Positions 4,844 through 10,146 of a DNA stretch of 10,146 nucleotides are shown piece after piece. A model generated the notes under the pieces. It had not been told where the DNA came from, made no database searches, and worked only from the letters and a program-made list of their open reading frames with translations. The first letter of the stretch is position 1, and each line of letters opens with the position of its first letter. The DNA is from RUG11551 sp045586185. Its GTDB lineage: Bacteria > Planctomycetota > Planctomycetia > Pirellulales > Thermoguttaceae. The stretch covers positions 1-10,146 of the forward strand of contig JAZMZV010000113.1 of NCBI GenBank assembly GCA_045586185.1, written 5' to 3'. The position numbers and the translations under genes were made by a program.

Positions 4844-7420
4844 TTATTCGTACACAAACTTCACGCTGACTTTGCCGGCGACTGCTGCTCTCGCTCTGAA
4901 CCAGTAGGCGCCCAAGGCGGCGGGGAATTCCATCTTGAACGTCTGTCCCGGCTCGACAATAGTCTGATTGTAGTCAATCCAGAGTTCCTTGTCCGTTGCG
5001 TTAGCTTGAATCGTAATTGCAATCGGCGCGGCGCCGTGGTTGACAATCTCGACCGTTTTCTTATCGTATCCGGTGGCGAGAATTGGGTCGGAGACGTCGC
5101 CGGATTTGACGTCGGATTCTTTCCAGACGTACCCAACCCCGCGGGGTTTGCCCAGCGACCATAAATCGTCGACCGCGCCCGCCCAAACAACGGTGTACCC
5201 ATCTTCGGAACGGATAATGTGGCTGTTGGTTTCCGGCGCTACGGAGGCGTCAATGCCGCCTAAAACCAGCAAGCCGCGCCATGAGCAGTAGTCGTTAATA
5301 ACGTAAGCGTGCGAGGCGATAGGGCGAATCTTGGGAACCGACCCGGCGTTGGCGGCGGGCAGTTCGTAAAACGTCCCGGCGCAGCTGAACAGGTCGCGTT
5401 CCGTCGCAACCTCTCTGTCCAGACGCAGGAAAATACCGTCTTTGCTCTGGCTGGCGCCGGATTTCTGAACTGGAAGACGGTATCGCTTGCCATTATAGGT
5501 CAGAAGAACGGACAGATCGTCGATTTTGAACAGCGATTCCGGAATCGGCTCCAGCGCGACCATGCTTTCGACCTTCTCGATTCGCGCCTGTTCATTTTCC
5601 GTTTCGCGCGTCAGGGAGCCGTCAACGTTGAGATGATAAAGCCGTTTGGGCTGTTTGACGCCGTCGATTACCGGCTCGGGGACGACGCAAAGCCAGCTGC
5701 CGTTGGTCGTGCTCCACAGCGTAGACGCTGTCCAGGACGAGCTGTTTTCCGTCGCCAAACCGTTGAAAATGGGCGACGGCGCGACAGAACGGTCGTCTTT
5801 GTTTCTGTACTGAAATTCGACGGTTGCGTTCTCCAGATCGACGTTAGAAACGACGCGAATCCATTGAGCTGCCGGCGCGTCAGAGAAGTCAACAAACGCT
5901 GTTTGTGTAACAGAAACCGTCTTCCACTCTTCCCAGGCGCCCGTTCCGTCTTTGTCGATTTCAAAGGTAATTGTCGCCGGCTTTTCTATAAACGCAGAGT
6001 GTTTATAATTTCCGTCTTCGTCGATCTCGCTAGACCACAGCGCCGGCGTATCGACAGCAATCCAGGCGCATTTGTAGTCGAATCCGGCAAACAGGTACGG
6101 GTCTGAAGGAACGCCCGCCTTGACCGGTTCTTCCTTCCAGACGGCTCCGCGCCCTAACGCCGGACCGAATTTGGTTATCTGTTTCGGGTCGATAAACCAG
6201 AGGTTGGAGTTCGACTGTCCCGGGGCTTTGAGGCTCCCTTTGAATGGGGACGTGTTGAGGAACTCGCTCTTTGCGGAATCGTCACATCCGCAGACGATTT
6301 TTCCGTTCCAGAAGCAGAAGTCGCCGACGACTTTCAAGTACGACGACAGCGGCTTGATTCCCGCGGACGAATTCCGTTTGAACGTTTTGGGGAAGTTCCA
6401 GAACATGCCGTGCATCGTCATGAGCAACCCTCCGTCCGGAAGAACGGATTTCCCGTTGTCGGCGACTTCCCGAATTCGCGGCCATTCGGTGTTCCAGCCG
6501 TGCGCCCCGTCGTAACAGTGCGACGCCTTGGGAAGCCGGTACGCTGACCACGCGCCGCCGTCGAGAAGCATGAGAATAACAGAGCGGTCGTCCCAGCCGA
6601 CAGCCCAAATCGGGTCGGTTTCCGGGTTGTTGGAACCGTAAATCCCGTTCGGTCCGGTAACTTCGGTAAACTGGTTTCGGCGAACGAGCGTCCAGTTGTC
6701 TTTCCCCGTTCCCTTGCCGTCCCACGACCCCAGCGCGCCGGAGGGCGTCGTCGGGTCAACTCGCGCCTGAGAGGATTGTTCGCCGTTGTTGGCGTAGATA
6801 ACAACGTCTTGTCCGGAATAGAAGCCCTTGCCGTGATAGCCGGGCAGGATGTCGACGTAGCCCTCGCGTTTGCGGTTGGAATCCTGATAGAGTTCCGTTA
6901 CAGACAGCGTGTTGACGTCGACTTCGTACATGCCCTCTTCCATGGTCGCGAAATAGACTTTGCCGGACGGGTCTGTCAGATGTCGCGCGGTTCCCGTCAG
7001 CCGCCCCGGCATGACGTCCGACTTAACAACGCGAACGTTGCGGTCGGCGTCTATAAAATACGGGCCGATAATGAGCTGATTGGATTCTTTGTGAATCATG
7101 CGGTTGGCGTGCGTCCCGCCAAAGGACTCCGGACGAATCGTCTGATTGAGGTTGTCGTCAATTTCGTAGAGTTTGTCTGAACTCCCGTAGGGCAGATGAG
7201 GCCCGTAGGAGATCGTCCAGAGACGACCCGCCCACGGAACGACTGCGCCGGTTCCGCATTCGCCCTCGTTATTGAACTGCGCCAGATGAGGATAAATCCC
7301 GCTGAATTCCAACGGCTTGGCGCTGCCAGCCGACGCCGTTTCCTGCGACCAGCCAACGCACGCCGCCGACGCAAAAGCTCCAACCGTCAAACAAAACGTT
7401 CTGCGATTGATTGATTTCAT
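4844..7420 (-). CDS. Large exported protein with Tat-like signal and duplicated C-terminal module
   Basis: This is an 858-residue protein of unknown function. The N-terminus MKSINRRTFCLTVGAFASAA has paired arginines (R6-R7), a hydrophobic core and an Ala-rich end, typical of twin-arginine signals. Residues ~40-355 are rich in Trp, Gly and Asp with short beta-type stretches, suggesting a propeller-like fold (inference). Two later blocks resemble each other: 359-540 and 701-858. Each has an aromatic/Cys strand (FCFWNGKIVCG at 368; YCSWRGLLVLG at 711), then VWKEEPVKAG (427) or VWKESDVKSG (765), an SDP motif, a GFDYK/GYDKK turn, and a final beta-sandwich-like stretch ending in VEFQY or VKFVY. The start is supported by a clear ribosome-binding site 6 bases upstream. 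A 16-unit heptamer array lies directly upstream. It probably acts in the periplasm or at the cell surface; no catalytic motif is recognised. Confidence 0.9.
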   Translation of the reverse strand: MKSINRRTFCLTVGAFASAACVGWSQETASAGSAKPLEFSGIYPHLAQFNNEGECGTGAVVPWAGRLWTISYGPHLPYGSSDKLYEIDDNLNQTIRPESFGGTHANRMIHKESNQLIIGPYFIDADRNVRVVKSDVMPGRLTGTARHLTDPSGKVYFATMEEGMYEVDVNTLSVTELYQDSNRKREGYVDILPGYHGKGFYSGQDVVIYANNGEQSSQARVDPTTPSGALGSWDGKGTGKDNWTLVRRNQFTEVTGPNGIYGSNNPETDPIWAVGWDDRSVILMLLDGGAWSAYRLPKASHCYDGAHGWNTEWPRIREVADNGKSVLPDGGLLMTMHGMFWNFPKTFKRNSSAGIKPLSSYLKVVGDFCFWNGKIVCGCDDSAKSEFLNTSPFKGSLKAPGQSNSNLWFIDPKQITKFGPALGRGAVWKEEPVKAGVPSDPYLFAGFDYKCAWIAVDTPALWSSEIDEDGNYKHSAFIEKPATITFEIDKDGTGAWEEWKTVSVTQTAFVDFSDAPAAQWIRVVSNVDLENATVEFQYRNKDDRSVAPSPIFNGLATENSSSWTASTLWSTTNGSWLCVVPEPVIDGVKQPKRLYHLNVDGSLTRETENEQARIEKVESMVALEPIPESLFKIDDLSVLLTYNGKRYRLPVQKSGASQSKDGIFLRLDREVATERDLFSCAGTFYELPAANAGSVPKIRPIASHAYVINDYCSWRGLLVLGGIDASVAPETNSHIIRSEDGYTVVWAGAVDDLWSLGKPRGVGYVWKESDVKSGDVSDPILATGYDKKTVEIVNHGAAPIAITIQANATDKELWIDYNQTIVEPGQTFKMEFPAALGAYWFRARAAVAGKVSVKFVYE

Positions 7421-7426
7421 ATAATG

Positions 7427-7431
7427 TCCTT
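7427..7431 (-). promoter_or_regulatory. Ribosome-binding site of the 858-residue protein gene
   Basis: AAGGA on the minus strand lies 6 bases upstream of the ATG at 7420. It is the only clear Shine-Dalgarno sequence in the window and supports the chosen start. The heptamer array begins 8 bases further upstream. Confidence 0.65.
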
Positions 7432-7438
7432 TCTTTAA

Positions 7439-7550
7439 GTTACGAGTTGCGAGTTGCGAGTTGCGAGTTGCGAGTTGCGAGTTGCGAGTTGCGAGTTGCG
7501 AGTTGCGAGTTGCGAGTTGCGAGTTACGAGTTGCGAGTTACGAGTTGCGA
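7439..7550 (+). repeat. Heptamer array E, 16 units of GTTGCGA/GTTACGA
   Basis: These 112 bp are exactly sixteen 7-bp units: thirteen GTTGCGA and three GTTACGA (units 1, 13 and 15), with no spacers and no other change. The variants sit at the two ends, as expected for an array growing from its middle. It occupies positions -19 to -130 relative to the start codon of the 858-residue protein gene, so it is in that gene's leader or promoter. The plus-strand open frame across it (repeating ELRVASC) is a by-product of the repeat. Confidence 0.95.
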
Positions 7551-7598
7551 GATTTTAAAACTGACGCTTAACCCACGGAGCGAGATTTTAAATTGAGA

Positions 7599-7622
7599 AG
7601 GGAGTAGAAATATCTACTCCCT
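7599..7622. repeat. Perfect 10-bp hairpin, AATA loop
   Basis: AGGGAGTAGA (7599-7608) pairs with TCTACTCCCT (7613-7622) around AATA. It lies about 150 bases downstream of the DUF1559 stop codon. On the minus strand it is followed by TCTCAATTTAAAATC, a weak T/A-rich stretch, so it could be a poor terminator. Its right arm coincides with the first unit of heptamer array F. Confidence 0.6.
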
Positions 7623-7641
7623 ATTCCCTACAGCCTACTAT
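7614..7641 (+). repeat. Heptamer array F (CTACTCC-like, 4 degenerate units)
   Basis: Four units in 7-bp register: CTACTCC, CTATTCC, CTACAGC, CTACTAT. It is more degenerate than the others but keeps the CTA start of every unit. It resembles array C (CTACTGC). Confidence 0.55.
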
Positions 7642-7650
7642 CTGAATACG

Positions 7651-7668
7651 GTTCGCCTGTCGGCGAAC
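7651..7668. repeat. Perfect 7-bp hairpin, TGTC loop
   Basis: GTTCGCC (7651-7657) pairs with GGCGAAC (7662-7668) around TGTC. It is another short perfect stem with a 4-base loop in the same gap. Confidence 0.55.
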
Positions 7669-7731
7669 TGCGTAATTCTTTCGTGAACTTTGCGTGAGGA
7701 TTCATTCATTTTACGTTCGCTTCGCTCCCGC

Positions 7732-7758
7732 CCGGGGGCTAACGCACCCCGGCTCGCC
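7732..7758. repeat. GGCTCGCC-linked hairpin, copy 3, just after a stop codon
   Basis: CCGGGG (7732-7737) pairs with CCCCGG (7747-7752), with an inner GC/GC pair around TAAC, leading into GGCTCGCC (7751-7758). It lies 16 bases beyond the DUF1559 stop codon. It differs from copy 1 by one base in the loop. Halves of the 55-bp repeat flank it on both sides. Confidence 0.62.
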
Positions 7759-7774
7759 AACCGCCTTCCATTTA

Positions 7775-8746
7775 TTATTCTTCTACCAAACCGCTTTCGG
7801 GCGAGCCGCCGTTTCGCGTTCCCATTGCTTTGTAGACGTGAACGTCCATATTTTCATTTAGGAAGGCAACGCTTCCGTCCGCCTTGGCGGAGTTAACGCC
7901 GTCAGTATGATCGCTTCCCATTGGGAGATAGTTAAAAGGCACGTTTTCGGCGATGCGGTCGTGATGCTCGTTAATTCTATATTTGATAACTTTGAACGCG
8001 TACATGCCGCGGTTTTCGTTAGCGCCTAAGACCCACGGTCGAACGTTTCCCGCTTGGGTGGAATACGCGCCTTTAGAGTCTTTCTGGATGTATTCGCTGA
8101 CTAAAAGCGTGTTGCTTAAACCGTCTGTAACCGTACTTTCTTTGATGGCTTTCATCCAGGTGAACATGCCGTTATCCGGCAAATCCCCGTATGTTCCTCC
8201 AGAAACAGTTGGGGCTATTATGTACGGGTCTCCCGTCTTGGCGTTAATTTCATCCTGCGTGTAAATGACGCCGCCAACGCCGTTGTACGTCCACAGCGCC
8301 CCGTACTTGTAGTAGATTTCTTCCGTACAAAACACTTCGCGCTGATAGGATGGACAGTAATATATGGGAATAACTGTTTTAAGCGCAGCCGGACGAGGGT
8401 TCTGATAGTACATATCCCGAGAGGAAATGGTAAAGTCAATCGAATCGTACAACGCTTGTTGATCAATGAACGGAAGAATAAATACGGCAAAGCTGTGATT
8501 GAAAGCGCCTTCTTCTTTGCCGCCAGAGTATTTTCTCATTCCGTTTGCAGGAGGATAGGCGCCGTTGTGAGACGCTGAATATGAATGACACGCCAAAGCA
8601 ATCTGCTTGAGATTGTTGGCGCACTGCGATTTTCGTCCCGCTTCTCTTGCCGCCTGAACAGCCGGTAAAAGCAAACCAATGAGAACGGCGATAATCGCAA
8701 TAACGACCAACAGTTCTACCAGAGTGAATCCATTCTTTTTATTCAT
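7775..8746 (-). CDS. DUF1559 (SBP_bac_10-like) pseudopilin-type protein
   Basis: This 323-residue protein belongs to the family that is massively expanded in planctomycetes. It begins with a type IV prepilin-like leader, MNKKNG|FTLVELLVVIAI, with the expected prepilin-peptidase cut after G6 and Glu at mature position 5 (E11). A hydrophobic helix follows to about residue 30, then the family's typical LPAVQAAREAGRKSQCANNL. Further family marks are CPSYQ (131), TDGLSNTLLVSEY (207-219) and the C-terminal H-X9-DG motif (H280, D290-G291). It is probably processed and held in the membrane facing the periplasm; its role is unknown family-wide. No Shine-Dalgarno sequence is visible, but the start is fixed by the leader peptide. 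No pilus-assembly genes are nearby. Confidence 0.95.
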   Translation of the reverse strand: MNKKNGFTLVELLVVIAIIAVLIGLLLPAVQAAREAGRKSQCANNLKQIALACHSYSASHNGAYPPANGMRKYSGGKEEGAFNHSFAVFILPFIDQQALYDSIDFTISSRDMYYQNPRPAALKTVIPIYYCPSYQREVFCTEEIYYKYGALWTYNGVGGVIYTQDEINAKTGDPYIIAPTVSGGTYGDLPDNGMFTWMKAIKESTVTDGLSNTLLVSEYIQKDSKGAYSTQAGNVRPWVLGANENRGMYAFKVIKYRINEHHDRIAENVPFNYLPMGSDHTDGVNSAKADGSVAFLNENMDVHVYKAMGTRNGGSPESGLVEE

Positions 8747-8838
8747 GATTTTTACAAGGACGTAACGTATAGCGCTCCGGTCGGGGGAACCGTTCCGATC
8801 GGGACGCTAAAACAGGAGTTCAATTATTCCCATGTAAT

Positions 8839-8867
8839 AATATATTCGATTCTAAAGAGAATTACAA
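8839..8867 (-). promoter_or_regulatory. Candidate promoter of the DUF1559 gene
   Basis: On the minus strand TTGTAA (8862-8867) and TATATT (8839-8844) are separated by 17 bp, a reasonable sigma70-type arrangement. Transcription would start near 8832, leaving a leader of about 85 bases. The gap 8747-8918 holds nothing else I can name and no heptamer array. Confidence 0.4.
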
Positions 8868-8918
8868 GGGGGAACAAGCAAATTTTGCAAATAAATTACA
8901 AATCTTTTTACTAATATG

Positions 8919-10146
8919 TTATTTTCTCTTTCGCCAGTACAGCAAACCCATCGCGCCGAGAACCAACAGCGCCCACGTGGACGGTTCCGGAATAGCGTTG
9001 GCGTCTACGGATGCGTAAACAGTGTTGCCGTTGACAACTTTCAGATTCCAATAATAGGCGTCGCCTGCCGTCAAAAGCCCATTCCAGAAAGCGTCGGTTG
9101 CCAGATCGCCCCCAAAAGCGTTTGTCGATTGGATAATCGGAGTCGACAAGCCTGGCTGAAGCGAATCTAGCGGCAGATCCAGAATCGAATCGGATTCAAT
9201 AACGAACGTCGTAGCGGAAAGCGTATCTAAGCGGGAACCTTCCTGTTCGATTAAGAGCGTTGCGCCTTTGTTAAGCGTGAAATCGCCGGTAATTTCCAGC
9301 GACCCAACCGAGTTGCCGGGCGAGAAAATCACGGTGGAATTATCGGCGTCCGGAAGACCAACTTCCAGCGCGCCGGTATAGTATTCTTTCATATCCAGAC
9401 GTCCGGAGGAAACGACTAAACTTTGAATGTCAACTTCGCCCTGAGCGGCATTAATCAGCAGCGTACCTTCTCCTGTTTTGATGAGTTTCCCGCTGCCGGA
9501 CATTGTGGAATTGATCAACGCCTGTTTGCCTTCGTCAACCTGAAAGTTCGTTCCTTCTGCAGAGGTCAGATTGATATGGACGGCTTTCCACCAGATTGAC
9601 TCAACGCCGGGGGCGGCTCCGGTGATAACCGTTCCTTTGCCAAGGTTGACAGTCGCTTTAACATTGTTGGTATGTGAACCGCCCTCTCGAGGATACGTAA
9701 CGTTAACAACCGACAGCGTTCCATCGTCAAGCGTAAGCGTTGTGTCAACAGCGTATGTTGTGTAATTCACGTTGCCAAACTGGAGGAGATTTGCCGTTAA
9801 AGAACCTCCGTTAGTAATTGTAACGGTTCCTGTGGCGTTACTGCCGCGACCGTGCAGAGCAACGTCGTTTGCCGTTACAGTTCCACCGGCAATGTTGAGC
9901 GTACCGGGCATCGTAACGCCGGGGAAAATCGCGTTGGCGGAAAGCGTCGCGCCGGAATAGACGTTGAACGTCCCGCTGCCAGCGCCTCCGTCGCGTCCAA
10001 GTTTTACGGTGTCTGTAACTTCAATTGTTCCATAATTATTGACAATGCCAGTTCCCCAAGCGCCGACTTGAATATCCAAACTTTTGAGATAACCGCCTTC
10101 TTCAACGGTGATTGTTCCAGAATTAGTAGTATGCTCTGCAAGTTTA
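8919..10146 (-). CDS. PEP-CTERM surface protein with autotransporter-type beta-strand repeats (5' end outside window)
   Basis: The reading frame is open to the right edge: 22 more codons are readable before TTG at 10077-10079, so that is an internal Leu codon and the gene is cut by the window. The 408 visible residues are rich in Gly, Thr, Asn and Val in short strands, as in right-handed beta-helix passenger domains. GSGKLIKTGEGTLLIN (coded at 9450-9497) matches the autotransporter-associated beta-strand repeat, and SPGNSVGSLEITGDFTLN downstream is the usual follow-on of such repeats. The C-terminus is a PEP-CTERM signal: IPEPSTWALL, a hydrophobic helix, then RKRK. Such proteins are exported and processed by an exosortase-type system, and are often linked to the cell surface or extracellular matrix. 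No exosortase gene is in the window. Cargo or ligand is unknown. Confidence 0.92.
   Translation of the reverse strand, partial: KLAEHTTNSGTITVEEGGYLKSLDIQVGAWGTGIVNNYGTIEVTDTVKLGRDGGAGSGTFNVYSGATLSANAIFPGVTMPGTLNIAGGTVTANDVALHGRGSNATGTVTITNGGSLTANLLQFGNVNYTTYAVDTTLTLDDGTLSVVNVTYPREGGSHTNNVKATVNLGKGTVITGAAPGVESIWWKAVHINLTSAEGTNFQVDEGKQALINSTMSGSGKLIKTGEGTLLINAAQGEVDIQSLVVSSGRLDMKEYYTGALEVGLPDADNSTVIFSPGNSVGSLEITGDFTLNKGATLLIEQEGSRLDTLSATTFVIESDSILDLPLDSLQPGLSTPIIQSTNAFGGDLATDAFWNGLLTAGDAYYWNLKVVNGNTVYASVDANAIPEPSTWALLVLGAMGLLYWRKRK

Larger units (their letters stand above)
7421..7774. other. Intergenic region with 16-unit heptamer array
   Basis: No gene is supported here. The region carries the ribosome-binding site of the 858-residue protein gene, heptamer array E (7439-7550), a 13-bp direct repeat GCGAGATTTTAAA (7547-7559 and 7580-7592) starting inside the last heptamer, a perfect 10-bp hairpin (7599-7622), heptamer array F (7614-7641), a 7-bp hairpin (7651-7668) and a GGCTCGCC hairpin (7732-7758). 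I see no convincing -35/-10 pair for the downstream gene; TAAAAT at 7552-7557 is a weak -10 candidate with no good -35. Confidence 0.75.

Noticed and set aside
5309..6106. 265-codon open frame on the plus strand
   Set aside because: It is the complement of the 858-residue protein gene. It is Arg/Phe/Val-rich, typical of an antisense shadow, and lacks any motif.
7439..7550. CRISPR array
   Set aside because: The units are only 7 bp and directly adjacent, with no spacers and no cas genes nearby.
7411..7596. Open frame with repeating ELRVASC peptide
   Set aside because: It is a read-through of the 7-bp tandem array. The array is not a multiple of three long, and it starts inside another gene's start region.
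7599..7622. Terminator of the DUF1559 transcript
   Set aside because: The hairpin is perfect, but the following minus-strand sequence is TCTCAATTTAAAATC, not a clear U-tract, and the stem overlaps a heptamer array. Left as a hairpin.

Overview
The window most likely comes from a planctomycete (Planctomycetota), possibly a Pirellulales- or Thermoguttaceae-like lineage. The evidence is a DUF1559 pseudopilin-like protein with an N-terminal prepilin motif and a C-terminal H-X9-DG motif, a PEP-CTERM-anchored protein with an autotransporter-type beta-strand repeat, and a large exported protein with a twin-arginine-like signal. The phylum is an inference from these families; no rRNA or other marker is present.

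All five genes I support lie on the minus strand, so transcription runs right to left. From the right edge they are: (1) the C-terminal 408 codons of a beta-helical PEP-CTERM surface protein (8919-10146, open at the window edge); (2) a DUF1559 protein (7775-8746); (3) an 858-residue exported protein of unknown function with an internal duplication (4844-7420); (4) a small AT-rich orphan membrane protein (4149-4643); (5) carB, the large subunit of carbamoyl-phosphate synthase (453-3698). The gaps between genes (about 170-450 bp) suggest separate transcription units. CarB is the housekeeping enzyme of pyrimidine and arginine synthesis. Three of the others are envelope or exported proteins and the orphan is a membrane protein. 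Nothing here ties the five into one pathway.

The unusual content is between the genes. About 1.6 kb of non-coding DNA is a mosaic of short repeats. Six tandem arrays have a 7-bp unit. Five hold four units each (424-451, 3711-3738, 3784-3811, 3892-3919, 7614-7641) and one holds sixteen (7439-7550). They sit close to gene ends. One begins directly after the carB stop codon, two lie in the predicted carB leader, one lies just upstream of the carB promoter, and the 16-unit array ends 8 bp short of the ribosome-binding site of the 858-residue protein gene. They resemble the heptanucleotide short tandemly repeated repetitive (STRR) sequences of filamentous cyanobacteria. Mixed in are perfect hairpins with 3-4 base loops and unrelated stems, two hairpin families with a constant flank (GGCTCGCC or GGATCGCGG), 8- and 9-bp tandem triplets, a 55-bp dispersed repeat (49/55 identical), and a 20-bp perfect inverted pair around the AT-rich orphan.

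I see no tRNA, rRNA, CRISPR array, transposase or classical intrinsic terminator.
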